The notes: generated by a model from the letters alone, not told the origin. Shown: positions 1 through 9,497, counted from the stretch's first letter. The stretch: 64,000 nucleotides of DNA from Filomicrobium insigne (GCF_900104305.1 NZ_FNJC01000001.1:858543-922542); one strand, 5' to 3'. Translations and numbers: made by a program.

Positions 1-110
1 AGCCGAGAGCCGTTGGTTTGCACCAACAAATGAAGCCCGCCGCCGTCCGAGAGCTTATAGGCCTATTCGCGTGGCTTGGCCGCGCGAATAGCAGTATCGG
101 TAAGCGGCAT
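1..110 (-). pseudogene. P4-type tyrosine recombinase (integrase), N-terminal fragment with amber stop
   Basis: Read on the minus strand from an ATG at 110-108, the translation begins MPLTDTAIRAAKPRE, meets TAG at 65-63, and continues in the same frame as AYKLSDGGGLHLLVQTNGSR to the window edge. This is the hallmark start of P4-like integrases (DUF4102 arm-binding domain: short basic start, then K-L-x-D-G-x-G-L-x-L-x-V). The stop sits where a lysine codon is usual, so one AAG-to-TAG change would explain it. A purine-rich stretch (AAGGGGG) precedes the ATG. The gene points away from the tRNA-Ser at 277-366, the standard layout for an element integrated into a tRNA 3' end. The catalytic domain lies outside the window. 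It could be a dead integrase or a sequencing error; family assignment is confident, pseudogene status less so. Confidence 0.8.
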
Positions 111-200
111 CTGCCCCCTTGGTGTTGGTACTTTCGAAGCACCTACCAACAAAGATACCACCTATTTTTCTGAATGCCAGCGACCGCTCGTGAATTCCTG

Positions 201-269
201 TGAACGGATAATGCCGGTATTTTCAGGCGTTATCGCCTCTGAAATGAACCCTGATGAACGTCCGTGAAC
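201..269. repeat. Phased TGAAC repeats between integrase and tRNA-Ser
   Basis: The pentamer TGAAC occurs at 201, 245, 255 and 265. The last three are spaced exactly 10 bp, one helical turn, and lie just downstream of the tRNA-Ser 3' end at 277. Short direct repeats beside a tRNA attachment site are typical arm-type or recombination-directionality-factor sites of P4-like integrases. That role is inferred from position and phasing. Confidence 0.4.
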
Positions 270-276
270 TAGGTTC

Positions 277-366
277 TGGCGGAGAGGGAGGGATTCGAAC
301 CCTCGATACCCTTGCGGGTATGCCGGTTTTCGAGACCGGTGCTTTCAACCACTCAGCCACCTCTCC
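277..366 (-). tRNA. tRNA-Ser (anticodon CGA)
   Basis: The minus strand folds as a class II tRNA of 90 nt including an encoded CCA: acceptor GGAGAGG pairs with CCTCTCC, the D arm contains GCTGAGTGG, the anticodon stem CCGGT/ACCGG frames the loop CTCGAAA with anticodon CGA (codon UCG), there is a long variable arm (ATACCCGCAAGGGTAT), and the T loop is TTCGAAT. The discriminator base is G, as in bacterial tRNA-Ser. Its 3' end faces the broken integrase and is the likely attachment site. Confidence 0.97.
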
Positions 367-670
367 GTACCGAATATGTATGACGGGAAAAATTGGCTCC
401 GCCTACCCCCAAGGCCGCAGGCCCAAAACACCCGCGACCGCAGTCCCGCCGACGCCAAAAAATGATCCGGCAGGACGCGAGCTTGTAGCGTCTTGATCGC
501 AGCGATGCAAGGGGGCGTATCCGATTGATGACGCGCCTCAAACCGCTCGGCTTTGGACATAAGCACTAAGAATTCCGAAAGCGTCTGATGCGCACCTGCC
601 CTTGCACAAGTCTTTGAAAATTGCGCGATTCGCAGTGCGTACATCGTTTCAAGGGACCCTGGCCAGCCCC
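367..670. other. Intergenic region without recognised gene
   Basis: About 300 bp upstream of tRNA-Ser. A 123-codon minus-strand frame crosses it but runs through the tRNA and resembles nothing known to me, so it is not called. It should hold the tRNA-Ser promoter, which I could not place. Confidence 0.4.
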
Positions 671-698
671 TTGAAAACAAAACGAACACTGCTATCTT
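671..698 (+). promoter_or_regulatory. Sigma-70-type promoter for the 26-aa ORF
   Basis: TTGAAA at 671-676 and TATCTT at 693-698 are separated by 16 bp. A start near 705 would give a leader of roughly 30 nt before the ATG at 735. Confidence 0.5.
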
Positions 699-734
699 TG
701 ATTTGAGATTCAACAACGGGAAGGAGGTGATCCG

Positions 735-815
735 ATGTTAAGTGAGATCTTCGGACTGACGCGGTGGTCTGGGTTTGCGGGCACAGTGTCGGAGCAGCCT
801 CCGGTTCTAAGCTAG
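735..815 (+). CDS. Small ORF (26 aa) with a perfect extended Shine-Dalgarno
   Basis: The peptide is MLSEIFGLTRWSGFAG followed by TVSEQPPVLS, then TAG. The ATG is preceded by AAGGAGGTGATCC at 721-733, exactly the reverse complement of the canonical 16S rRNA 3' end (GGATCACCTCCTT) over 13 nt, with one base before the ATG. A sigma-70-like promoter lies at 671-698 and an intrinsic terminator at 864-892, so this is a self-contained short transcript. I do not recognise the peptide. It may be a small protein, a leader peptide, or a dual-function or ribosome-interacting small RNA. The codon content is too short to test coding potential. Confidence 0.55.
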   Translation: MLSEIFGLTRWSGFAGTVSEQPPVLS

Positions 816-863
816 CTGACCAGGATTTCTATCCGGACCGGCGTTTTCAGCCAGTCTCACGGA

Positions 864-892
864 GGGGTCGCGGACACGCGGCCCCTTTCGCG
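864..892 (+). terminator. Intrinsic terminator after the 26-aa ORF
   Basis: A 9-bp stem (864-872 with 877-885, one G-U pair), a GACA loop and TTT followed by a T-rich stretch lie 49 bp past the small ORF's stop. Confidence 0.65.
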
Positions 893-944
893 TTTCTGGA
901 GTTTGCCATGCGCTTCGTGTTGCGCATCCAGGATATTGGTCTCA

Positions 945-1940
945 TCACAGGGATAGTTGCAGAGGCATGGTCGCCGCGGCTTGCGCTTCATAGCCTTGGG
1001 CGATGAGACGCCCCTCAGTTGCATCAGCTTGCATCACCAGACGCGTCCGATCATTGAGCATCGGAGCAGCGAGCCAGCCAAAATCCGGCTTCAGATCTGC
1101 TGGAATTCGCGCCATCTGGCAGGCTCGGCCGGCGCTGTCCGTGCCGCGCGCGGTACCGTGCCAGCCAGCCGCTTGCCAATGGTTCGCCGCGATCTGGTCT
1201 CCCGTGTGCACACGGGCCTCTGTTTCAGTGCGCTCAATGATTGCGACCTCACGCGGCCCCAGACCGGAAAGCGCAAAAATGCCGGGAGATGCGATGGGGC
1301 GCTCCACTAACATCCGCTTTGCTTCGGTAAAGTCTTCCGCCGTTTCGAACACGTCGCGCAACACGTGTGCAGGCGTTGGATGGGGCATAAGCCAGACGCG
1401 TGCGCGATTGGCCGCCCAATCGACCGGGTAAAGTCCCACGGGCCGCCGCATGGGGGCCTGGTTGAGCGCTGCAGCAAAGCGTCCCTTGGCGACAGCCTGC
1501 AACACGCCGGTATAGCCGGGCCATGTCAGCGTGAGGAACGGCCCAGCAGCAGCCTCGACCTTTGCCGCGATGATGTGAGCGCCAAGCCCCGGCGTGCGCC
1601 AATCGAGCACACGGATGAGGCGGGCGCTGGCATTGTCCGGTGAGGGACACACGCGGACCGTGCAGCCCCATTCATAGTTGACCGACAAAAAGTAGGCCCC
1701 AGGCCTTCCGAGACGCACGGCGATGCGGTCAACCTCGGCCAAGTCATCGGCCTCTCGGCGCGCAATCCAACGACGCGATATCGAGTCCAGAACCTGCAGG
1801 ACGCGATCGGGAGCCCGGCGCGTTGCCACATCAAGTAACGCGTGCGCCCTTTCTTCCTGACGGATAAGGGTCTCCCAGGGGAAGTCGGCCCCAACCTCGA
1901 TAACCGGTATTTCAGGCAAGTCAGCCTCAGTTACGCGCAT
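945..1940 (-). CDS. Acid ceramidase-like / C45-type Ntn-hydrolase family protein
   Basis: A soluble protein of about 331 aa from the ATG at 1940 (MRVTEADLPEIP), which has GAAGGCGG upstream. The longer frame to 1994 adds a poorly conserved-looking leader. The centre carries the pattern of the acid ceramidase/acyltransferase C45 Ntn-hydrolases: WGCT, with the Cys as expected nucleophile after autocleavage, followed by RLIRVLDW in place of the usual GRNxDW strand, then LTWPGYTGVLQA and a C-terminal AxNHW motif. Members hydrolyse or transfer acyl-amide groups; the substrate here is unknown. No signal peptide is visible, so it is probably cytoplasmic. It stands alone between the small-ORF unit and the rplU promoter. 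The family call rests on motif order only. Confidence 0.6.
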   Translation of the reverse strand: MRVTEADLPEIPVIEVGADFPWETLIRQEERAHALLDVATRRAPDRVLQVLDSISRRWIARREADDLAEVDRIAVRLGRPGAYFLSVNYEWGCTVRVCPSPDNASARLIRVLDWRTPGLGAHIIAAKVEAAAGPFLTLTWPGYTGVLQAVAKGRFAAALNQAPMRRPVGLYPVDWAANRARVWLMPHPTPAHVLRDVFETAEDFTEAKRMLVERPIASPGIFALSGLGPREVAIIERTETEARVHTGDQIAANHWQAAGWHGTARGTDSAGRACQMARIPADLKPDFGWLAAPMLNDRTRLVMQADATEGRLIAQGYEAQAAATMPLQLSL

Positions 1941-2052
1941 GTTTCCGCCTTCACTCCGACCCAGTTGGCCACCCCTCGAGCATGTTCCCATCACTTGGCC
2001 GCTGTTATGTCCGCTAACGGCCTATGAGCCTCGAAATTGCCGGTCGTTATCG

Positions 2053-2081
2053 TTGACAAATGAGCACTCTTCTCTCATAAG
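2053..2081 (+). promoter_or_regulatory. Sigma-70-type promoter for rplU-rpmA
   Basis: A consensus TTGACA at 2053-2058 and CATAAG at 2076-2081 with a 17-bp spacer. It lies about 200 bp upstream of rplU, leaving a long leader in which I saw no named motif. Confidence 0.55.
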
Positions 2082-2284
2082 ACGTCGGTTCGCGGAGGGC
2101 ATTAGCCTATCCGCGCAAGAGGCGCTGCCCGAGGCCCTCGCCAGCGATTTTTTTCTCTGGCCCGCTTATGCGAATTAAGTCCGCCAAATTTGCCTGATAA
2201 TTCAAGGCAATACGGTGGCGCCACAGGGCGCGGAAACCCAGCCGGACGCGGAAGCTGCCGGCGAAGAGATAAAGGCTTAATTCA

Positions 2285-2599
2285 ATGTACGCAGTCATTA
2301 AGACGGGCGGCAAGCAATACCGTGTCGCTCAAAACGATATCCTGACTGTCGAAAAACTTTCTGGCGAAGCCGGAGCCACGATCGAATTTGACGAGGTTCT
2401 GATGGTCGGCGAAGGCGAAAGCGTCAAGGTCGGCGCGCCGCTGGTTGCAGGCGCAAAGGTTACCGCAGAACTGGTCGAGCAAACGCGCGGCCCTAAGGTC
2501 ATCGCCTTCAAGAAGCGTCGGCGGAAGAATTCCCGGCGGAAGCGCGGTCATCGGCAGGACCTGTCGCTTATCCGTATCACCGGCATCACCGCCGCCTGA
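2285..2599 (+). CDS. rplU: 50S ribosomal protein L21
   Basis: At 104 aa this is the normal length for L21. It opens [18 protein letters not shown], the L21 signature, and ends in the basic C-terminal segment with [17 protein letters not shown] that contacts 23S rRNA. AAAGG precedes the ATG. It forms a two-gene transcript with rpmA 54 bp downstream, as in nearly all bacteria, driven by the promoter at 2053-2081 and closed by the terminator at 2980-3012. Confidence 0.97.
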   Translation: MYAVIKTGGKQYRVAQNDILTVEKLSGEAGATIEFDEVLMVGEGESVKVGAPLVAGAKVTAELVEQTRGPKVIAFKKRRRKNSRRKRGHRQDLSLIRITGITAA

Positions 2600-2653
2600 T
2601 TGAACTACGCCCGCGCCCGATGCAGGGCGACAGACTAAGGAAGGACTTGAGCA

Positions 2654-2929
2654 ATGGCACAAAAGAAAGCCGGCGGCTCGACGAAGAACGGTCGTGACTC
2701 GGAATCGAAACGCCTTGGCGTGAAGCGCTATGGCGGCGAGCAGGTTATCCCTGGCAACATCATTATCCGCCAGCGCGGCACCAAGTGGCATCCAGGCACC
2801 GGCGTCGGCATGGGCACGGATCATACGATCTTTGCCGTTGTCGAAGGTGCCGTTGAATTCCGCACGCGCGGCAATGGCCGAACCTATGTTTCGGTCAAGC
2901 CCAGCGAGGGTGTGGCCGCGGCGGAATGA
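2654..2929 (+). CDS. rpmA: 50S ribosomal protein L27
   Basis: This 91-aa protein begins [19 protein letters not shown], the conserved L27 N-terminus that reaches the peptidyl-transferase centre, followed by [11 protein letters not shown] and the [10 protein letters not shown] motif. AGGAAGG lies 9-10 nt before the ATG. No N-terminal cleavable extension of the firmicute type is present. It is co-transcribed with rplU. Confidence 0.97.
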   Translation: MAQKKAGGSTKNGRDSESKRLGVKRYGGEQVIPGNIIIRQRGTKWHPGTGVGMGTDHTIFAVVEGAVEFRTRGNGRTYVSVKPSEGVAAAE

Positions 2930-2979
2930 TGCGGCGTGCGAAAGCGGTCCGATCACATACGGTAAAATTCGAATAACCC

Positions 2980-3012
2980 AACAGGAGGCGCACCGCGTGC
3001 CTCCTGTTTTTA
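2980..3012 (+). terminator. Intrinsic terminator of rplU-rpmA
   Basis: ACAGGAGGC and GCCTCCTGT form a stem of 9-10 bp (2980-2989 with 2999-3008) followed by TTTTTAT, 50 bp after rpmA. Confidence 0.85.
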
Positions 3013-3082
3013 TATTTTCAAGGATCTTGTTGAACGATCGGCGGCACGAACAGGCGCGCGGATCAATGAATACGAGAAGATC

Positions 3083-3670
3083 ATGGTCGGTCGCTTGTGG
3101 CATTTGGTGATGAAGAGGATGCAGGGCAGTGAGATCAGGACCCGGCGCTTACGACTTCGGGAACTGACGCAAGCTGACGCACGGCGCATCGCCGAGATTG
3201 GCGCGGATTGGGATATCGCCAGCATGACCTCGCGCATGCCTTATCCCTACAGCGAGGCCGCAGCCGATCAATGGATCAACGGCATTCACGACAAGGAAGT
3301 CGTACGCGGCATCGCGCTCGATGGTCAGCTCATCGGAGTAACCGGATACCTACCGGACGAAGACGGACAGAGCGCTGAAATTGGGTACTGGCTCGGCAAA
3401 TCCTACTGGGGCCAGGGCTATGCGACGGAAGCAGCTGCGGCTTTGATTGCTTATTGCTTTCGCCGCGAACGCTTTTCGCATGTTACGTGTGGACACTATA
3501 TAGACAATCCAGCATCTGAACGGGTGATCGCCAAACTGGGCTTCACGCCGATCGGCCGCAACAGGTGCTGGTGCGAGGCGCGGAATGCAGAAGTCGACGC
3601 TTTGCGCTATGAACTCAAGCGGCCACAGACTGCGTGGCTGCGTTTCCAAGGACCATCGCGCGCCGCGTGA
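3083..3670 (+). CDS. GNAT-family N-acetyltransferase, RimJ/RimL-like
   Basis: The core shows the RimJ/RimL layout: IRTRRLRLRELTQAD at the start, IGVTGYLPDE on the central strands, EIGYWLGKSYWGQGYATEA (acetyl-CoA pyrophosphate-binding motif with GQGYATEA), and NPASERVIAKLGF, the NxxSxrvleKlGF helix typical of this family. It would acetylate an N-terminal amine or a small amine using acetyl-CoA; the substrate is not predictable. Up to 195 aa from the ATG at 3083. ATGs at 3110 and 3119 give N-termini closer to family length, and none has a convincing ribosome-binding site. It lies between rpmA and obgE, a position where many alphaproteobacteria also carry an acetyltransferase. Confidence 0.85.
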   Translation: MVGRLWHLVMKRMQGSEIRTRRLRLRELTQADARRIAEIGADWDIASMTSRMPYPYSEAAADQWINGIHDKEVVRGIALDGQLIGVTGYLPDEDGQSAEIGYWLGKSYWGQGYATEAAAALIAYCFRRERFSHVTCGHYIDNPASERVIAKLGFTPIGRNRCWCEARNAEVDALRYELKRPQTAWLRFQGPSRAA

Positions 3671-3751
3671 ACGTCGGTCGTTGCCAGAATTGGCCAATGA
3701 TGACACGGCCGTACTACACGGTGCCTAACTCGTCAGGATGGATCGCATTAG

Positions 3752-4852
<1,101 letters not shown>

Positions 4853-4882
4853 ATTTAGCAATCCGATAGAGAGCGGCTGGCT

Positions 4883-4963
4883 CTATCCGAGCCAGCCGAA
4901 GAGGTTCAGCAGAATGATTATCGAGATCGGGACCCCGAGCAGATAAAGGATAACGCTGCGCAT
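4883..4963 (-). CDS. Tiny hydrophobic membrane protein (26 aa)
   Basis: The translation is MRSVILYLLGVPISIIILL then NLFGWLG and TAG: one transmembrane helix with a single N-terminal arginine. AGAAAGAGAAAGC lies upstream as a weak ribosome-binding site. From memory, similar peptides of the form MRS-hydrophobic-GVPI-P/S-IIIL occur widely as unannotated genes in Hyphomicrobiales; I cannot verify that here. Its stop codon lies in a GGCTGGCTC/GAGCCAGCC hairpin (4875-4897) that could also end obgE transcripts. It is on the same strand as, and just downstream of, the PRC-barrel gene. Confidence 0.6.
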   Translation of the reverse strand: MRSVILYLLGVPISIIILLNLFGWLG

Positions 4964-5009
4964 TTGCTTTCTCTTTCTTATTTTTGGCTCATGCTCTCAA
5001 CGAACGGCG

Positions 5010-5375
5010 TTAGTGCCAATCGGTTTTCACGCGGTAATAATCGTAAGCCTCTTTACGGGCTTGCATACCGTCATCCGCGATCAAGTCTTCCATGTCGTAG
5101 ACCGGCGCTTTTTCCAAAACCTCGCGCGTTAGCGGCACGACATAGCCCCCCTTGTCTTCCTGGAAATCCAGCAGCGCCCACGGAACAGCGTGATATTTCT
5201 CACCGATACCAAGAAATCCGCCGAAGCTAATCACGGCGAACATGATGCGTGGGGATAGTTTATCCAGGACAATATCCTCAATAGTCCCAATCTTTTCTCC
5301 ACCTGTATTGTAGACATTAGTCCCAACAACACGCGAAGACTTTATTGCAATGGTATGCCCAGAAGGTGTTGGCAT
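5010..5375 (-). CDS. PRC-barrel domain protein
   Basis: About 121 aa from the ATG at 5375, chosen because GAGGAG lies 8 nt upstream; the open frame extends to 5474 without a better site. The sequence contains the PRC-barrel pattern: SSRVVGTNVYNTGGEKIGTI, then DIVLDK, RIMFAVISFGGFLGIGEKYH and VPWALLDF, which match the photosynthetic reaction-centre H-subunit-like beta barrel. Short stand-alone copies of this type are abundant in Hyphomicrobiales and are often stress-linked, but their biochemical role is unknown. It is possibly co-transcribed with the 26-aa membrane peptide downstream. Confidence 0.85.
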   Translation of the reverse strand: MPTPSGHTIAIKSSRVVGTNVYNTGGEKIGTIEDIVLDKLSPRIMFAVISFGGFLGIGEKYHAVPWALLDFQEDKGGYVVPLTREVLEKAPVYDMEDLIADDGMQARKEAYDYYRVKTDWH

Positions 5376-5552
5376 AATTTTTCTCCTCAGACGCACATCT
5401 AACCTTTGCTCCATAACCACTAGACATGGCATTATGTTCCATAGATCGCAGGCGGGTTGCGCCCCTCTGCTCACGTGTTTCCTTCAGCGCTCTGCCCAAA
5501 ATGATGAAACTCTGCTATGGGCGGTGCCTGCACCAACGATAAGAAATAGACG

Positions 5553-6743
5553 ATGTCCCTGCCCAGCGAAGCTGAACTCCCTGCCGTAAAAGCACGCCAA
5601 GAATGGCGTGACGCCCGACGCATCGTGGTCAAGATCGGCTCGGCGTTGTTGACCAATCAGCAGACCGGCCGGCTCAAGGCCGAGTGGCTCGCTTCTCTGA
5701 TCGAGGACATTGCCGCGCTCAGAGGCGAAGGGCGCGATGTTGTCCTTGTCTCCTCCGGCGCCATTGCGTTGGGACGGCACGCATTGAAACTGCCTAAAGG
5801 CTCTCTGGAGCTTGAAGAGAGCCAAGCGGCGGCGGCCGTTGGGCAGATCTCACTCGCGCATGCCTACCAGGAGCTCGCCAACAGTCACGGTCTGACCGCG
5901 GCGCAGATCTTATTGACGCTCGGAGATACGGAAGAACGACGACGCTATCTCAATGCGCGCAATACGCTGCAGACGTTATTGCAGCTCGGCGCTGTGCCGG
6001 TCGTCAACGAGAATGACACTGTCGCCACCAACGAGATTCGATACGGTGACAACGATCGTCTTTCCGCGCGTGTCGCCTCGATGGTCTCGGCAGATTGCTT
6101 GGTTCTGTTGTCGGATGTCGACGGATTGTACACTGCGCCACCCGGCTCGAGTTCCGAAGCGCGTCGGCTCGACATCGTCACGGAGATCACACGCGAGATT
6201 GAAGCCATGGCAGGCGACGCCGGGACCGAACTTTCCAAGGGTGGGATGAAGACCAAAATTGAGGCCGCGAAGATCGCCCGCGCAGCCGGCTGTCACCTGG
6301 TCATCGCCTCTGGCAAAGAGGATCATCCATTGCGGCAACTGAGCGAGGGAGGTCCGTGCACGTGGTTCCTGGCTCCTTCCGACCCGGTGACGGCAAAGAA
6401 GCGTTGGATATCCGGGCAACTCGAAGCCAGAGGCGAAGTCGTGATCGACGCGGGTGCGGAACGCGCGTTGATGAAGGGCAAGAGCCTACTGCCAGCTGGT
6501 GTTGTAAGGGTCGTCGGAGATTTTGACCGCGGCGACTGCGTCATTATCCGCTCTGAGGATGGCCACGAACTGGGCCGGGGCCTCATCGCTTACGCCCGCG
6601 GGGATGCCGAGCGCATCATTGGCAAGAAGACGAGTGAAATCACGGCGATCTTAGGCTATCTCGGTCGTGACGAACTTTTGCATCGCGACGACATGTCGTT
6701 ACATCGCTCCGCAACAAAACCATCCGGCTCCAACCCATTGTGA
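5553..6743 (+). CDS. proB: Glutamate 5-kinase with C-terminal PUA domain
   Basis: A 396-aa protein catalysing the first step of proline synthesis, ATP-dependent phosphorylation of glutamate. The amino-acid kinase fold shows [42 protein letters not shown] (substrate loop) and [19 protein letters not shown]. The final ~85 residues ([20 protein letters not shown] onward) are the PUA domain found in longer ProB proteins. It is followed by proA, the next enzyme, after 187 bp that carry a possible separate promoter. Confidence 0.97.
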   Translation: MSLPSEAELPAVKARQEWRDARRIVVKIGSALLTNQQTGRLKAEWLASLIEDIAALRGEGRDVVLVSSGAIALGRHALKLPKGSLELEESQAAAAVGQISLAHAYQELANSHGLTAAQILLTLGDTEERRRYLNARNTLQTLLQLGAVPVVNENDTVATNEIRYGDNDRLSARVASMVSADCLVLLSDVDGLYTAPPGSSSEARRLDIVTEITREIEAMAGDAGTELSKGGMKTKIEAAKIARAAGCHLVIASGKEDHPLRQLSEGGPCTWFLAPSDPVTAKKRWISGQLEARGEVVIDAGAERALMKGKSLLPAGVVRVVGDFDRGDCVIIRSEDGHELGRGLIAYARGDAERIIGKKTSEITAILGYLGRDELLHRDDMSLHRSATKPSGSNPL

Positions 6744-6830
6744 GCGCAGCGGGCCTGCCCATGTTAGGCTTTTGCTACCGCACTCACCCGACAGCCCCGT
6801 CCACGGCTTCAAAAAGTCTTGACCAAAATA

Positions 6831-6859
6831 TTGGGAATGTCGGCTCAGAAACTTTATAC
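6831..6859 (+). promoter_or_regulatory. Possible promoter in front of proA
   Basis: TTGGGA (6831-6836), a 17-bp spacer and TTATAC (6854-6859), in the 187-bp proB-proA gap. It suggests that proA and the genes after it can be transcribed separately from proB. Confidence 0.4.
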
Positions 6860-6930
6860 GGCCAAGAGAACTTAATAAGCTTCCCGCTCAGCCTCATCTC
6901 GCTGGATGCGACAACAACGGAAACAATGCG

Positions 6931-8226
6931 ATGACGGCAGCCGTTCATGCCCTAATCAACGACAACAAGATCGAAGCCGCGATGTTGGAGATCGGTCAAG
7001 CTGCGCGGCGCGCGGCGGCCGAGCTTGCCATTGCCGAGCCGGGGCAGAAGGACCAAGCGTTGCGCGTTGCCGCTCAGGAGCTGCGTCACCATACAAGCGG
7101 GATCATCGAAGCCAACCGCCGCGACCTTGAAGCCGCTGAAGAAGCCGGCAAAAACGGTGCCTATCTTGATCGGCTTATGCTCGATCCTGACCGTATAGAA
7201 GCCATCGCATCTGGTCTTGAGACCATTGCCGCGCTTGAAGATCCTGTCGGAAAAACAATCGCAGAATGGCAGCGCCCGAATGGGCTGGATATCTCGCGCG
7301 TGCGCACGCCAATCGGCGTTATCGGCATTATCTACGAAAGCCGCCCAAACGTTACCGCCGACGCCGGTGCGCTGAGTCTGAAATCCGGCAATGCCGCCAT
7401 TTTACGCGGCGGGTCAGATAGCCATCATTCAAGCGTAGCGATCCTCACCTGTCTTACGCATGGTCTGCGTAGTGCAGGCTTGCCGGCCGATGCTATCCAG
7501 CTCGTGCCGACCACGGATCGTGAAGCCGTTGGACATATGTTGAAAGGGCTTGGCGGAACGCTTGACCTGATCGTTCCGCGCGGCGGTAAGAGCCTCGTCG
7601 CGCGCGTCCAAGAAGAGGCACGTGTTCCGGTTTTCGCGCATTTGGAAGGGATCTGCCACACCTACGTCGATCGCGGAGCAGACATCGACATGGCCGTTGA
7701 GATCATCCTCAATGCCAAGCTGCGGCGTACGGGCGTGTGCGGCGCCACCGAAACACTTCTTGTCGATCGGAACGCCGACGACGATTACTTATCGCCTCTC
7801 GTGAAAGCACTGTTGGACGCCGGGTGCGAGGTTCGCGGTGATGCTGCCGCGCAAGCGGCGGACGAACGCGTCGTGGCGGCGACGGACGAGGATTGGGGGC
7901 AGGAGTTTCTCGATTCCATCATCGCAGTCAAAACCGTTGATGGGGTGGATGACGCGATTGCACACATTGCTCGCTATAGCTCGCAACACACAGATAGCAT
8001 CATCACAGAGTGTCACGGAACGGCGGAACGTTTCTTGAAACGCGTTGATTCCGCGATCGTTATGCACAACGCCTCGACGCAGTTCGCGGATGGCGGCGAG
8101 TTCGGCATGGGCGCGGAGATCGGCATCGCCACCGGGCGCATGCATGCGCGCGGGCCGGTCGGCGTCGAGCAGCTCACGACGTTCAAGTACGTTGTGCGCG
8201 GCAGCGGCCAAACGAGACCGAAGTAA
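6931..8226 (+). CDS. proA: Gamma-glutamyl-phosphate reductase
   Basis: A 431-aa member of the aldehyde dehydrogenase fold that reduces gamma-glutamyl phosphate with NADPH to glutamate semialdehyde, the second step to proline. Visible signatures are the N-terminal helix [43 protein letters not shown], the catalytic segment [15 protein letters not shown] (active-site Cys), and the C-terminal [20 protein letters not shown]. The stop codon is followed immediately by the GTG start of nadD. Confidence 0.97.
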   Translation: MTAAVHALINDNKIEAAMLEIGQAARRAAAELAIAEPGQKDQALRVAAQELRHHTSGIIEANRRDLEAAEEAGKNGAYLDRLMLDPDRIEAIASGLETIAALEDPVGKTIAEWQRPNGLDISRVRTPIGVIGIIYESRPNVTADAGALSLKSGNAAILRGGSDSHHSSVAILTCLTHGLRSAGLPADAIQLVPTTDREAVGHMLKGLGGTLDLIVPRGGKSLVARVQEEARVPVFAHLEGICHTYVDRGADIDMAVEIILNAKLRRTGVCGATETLLVDRNADDDYLSPLVKALLDAGCEVRGDAAAQAADERVVAATDEDWGQEFLDSIIAVKTVDGVDDAIAHIARYSSQHTDSIITECHGTAERFLKRVDSAIVMHNASTQFADGGEFGMGAEIGIATGRMHARGPVGVEQLTTFKYVVRGSGQTRPK

Positions 8227-8227
8227 C

Positions 8228-8917
8228 GTGGCGCATAAATCTCAGCCGCACAGCTTTGGATCGATCGGGGTCCGAACACCTCTGGTCGTACCGGGCCAGC
8301 GCATCGGCGTCATGGGGGGATCGTTCAATCCTCCGCATGAAGGTCATCTCATTGTTGCGCGAACAGCATTGAAGCGGCTCCAGCTCGATTGGCTCTGGTG
8401 GCTTGTGACGCCGGGCAATCCGCTCAAGACGCACGATGATCTTGCGCCGCTTAACGCACGAATGTCAGCAATCCGTGCCATGACATCCGATCCGCGGATG
8501 GTGCTCACGAGCTTCGAGGATCAATTAGCTACGCCCTACACAGCAGCGACGCTGGCGTTTCTCAAACTACGCTACGCGAGCGCGCGCTTCGTTTGGATCA
8601 TGGGGGCGGATAATCTCGCCACGTTTCACCGTTGGCAGAGATGGCGCGACGTTGCGACGGCCATGCCTTTTGCAGTGGTCGATCGACCGGGATGGCGCCT
8701 TCGCGCATTAGCCTCCCCAGCGGCACGCATTCTCGAAAAATACCGTATCGATGAGGCCCATGCTTCGGAACTGCCGCTGTGCCAGCCTCCGGCCTGGACT
8801 TTCTTAACCACGCGGCTCAGCCCCCTGTCTTCGACCGAATTACGGTCTCGTAGACTCGCAATTGTTGCAGAAAAGCCTCGACCAGACATTGAAACTGTAA
8901 AAATAGCAGCAATATAA
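8228..8917 (+). CDS. nadD: Nicotinate-nucleotide adenylyltransferase
   Basis: A 229-aa protein from the GTG at 8228, one base after the proA stop; the same frame is open further upstream inside proA but that part is shadow sequence. It adenylates nicotinate mononucleotide in de novo NAD synthesis. The nucleotidyltransferase motif GGSFNPPHEGH is intact, followed by WWLVTPGNPLK, IMGADNLATFHRW, and SSTELRSRR, the ISSTxIR motif near the C-terminus. Gene order proA-nadD-rsfS is standard in alphaproteobacteria. Confidence 0.95.
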   Translation: MAHKSQPHSFGSIGVRTPLVVPGQRIGVMGGSFNPPHEGHLIVARTALKRLQLDWLWWLVTPGNPLKTHDDLAPLNARMSAIRAMTSDPRMVLTSFEDQLATPYTAATLAFLKLRYASARFVWIMGADNLATFHRWQRWRDVATAMPFAVVDRPGWRLRALASPAARILEKYRIDEAHASELPLCQPPAWTFLTTRLSPLSSTELRSRRLAIVAEKPRPDIETVKIAAI

Positions 8918-9086
8918 ATCGCGCATAGGTGTTGATCCGTATCGCAGGTCAAGTCTATTCTTGATGAGTGCAACGGCACTTGTTCTACTTCGACGCAATT
9001 GAGCGATGGACAAATGCCGGCGATGCCGGATCCATTGCTTGGAACGAACCCAATTGGTTCGATGACGAGAGGACGACCACTACAAG

Positions 9087-9497
9087 ATGCGAACTGCGCA
9101 TGAAGCGGCCAACAATGGCAAGCTTCCTTCCGAGGTTCCGCCCGAACGGCACACCTCGGCTTCACTGCTGAAGCAGATCGTCCACTGGCTGGACGAAGCA
9201 AAGGCAGAGGAAATCGTCACCATCGATCTCGCTGGCAAGACGTCCATCGGGGACTACATGGTGATCGCGTCCGGCGGTACCGACCGACACGTTGGTGCCA
9301 TCGCCGACATGCTCCAGGAAAAGATGAAATCAGCCGGCGAAGGCCGTGTGCGTGTCGAGGGGTTAGAGACCTGTGACTGGGTCCTGATCGACACGGGTGA
9401 TATCATCGTCCACGTTTTCCGTCCTGAGGTTCGTGATTTCTACAACCTCGAGAAAATGTGGTCTGTCGAACGTCCGGGCGAAGCGATCTCCCACTGA
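9087..9497 (+). CDS. rsfS: Ribosomal silencing factor RsfS
   Basis: This 136-aa protein has the RsfS/Iojap fold: LDEAKAEEIVTIDLAGKTSIGD, the hallmark YMVIASGGTDRHVGAIAD, then CDWVLIDTGDIIVHVFRPEVRDFYNLEKMW. It binds L14 on the 50S subunit and blocks subunit joining when nutrients run short. The first ~25 residues precede the conserved domain and the start is not certain. The 169 bp before it show no gene. Confidence 0.95.
   Translation: MRTAHEAANNGKLPSEVPPERHTSASLLKQIVHWLDEAKAEEIVTIDLAGKTSIGDYMVIASGGTDRHVGAIADMLQEKMKSAGEGRVRVEGLETCDWVLIDTGDIIVHVFRPEVRDFYNLEKMWSVERPGEAISH

Noticed and set aside
63-91. 9-bp stem-loop as a terminator
   Set aside because: It lies within the integrase N-terminal codons and lacks a T-tract; chance palindrome around the KPRE codons.
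76-267. 63-codon plus-strand ORF near the left edge
   Set aside because: It lies antisense to the integrase start and covers its repeat-rich upstream region; no ribosome-binding site or homology.
721-733. GGATCACCTCCTT on the minus strand as the end of a 16S rRNA gene
   Set aside because: The sequence before it does not match the conserved 16S 3' region; only the 13 nt agree, so it is a Shine-Dalgarno for the plus-strand ORF.
2282-3103. 273-codon minus-strand ORF over rplU and rpmA
   Set aside because: Antisense to two certain ribosomal protein genes; typical GC-rich shadow.
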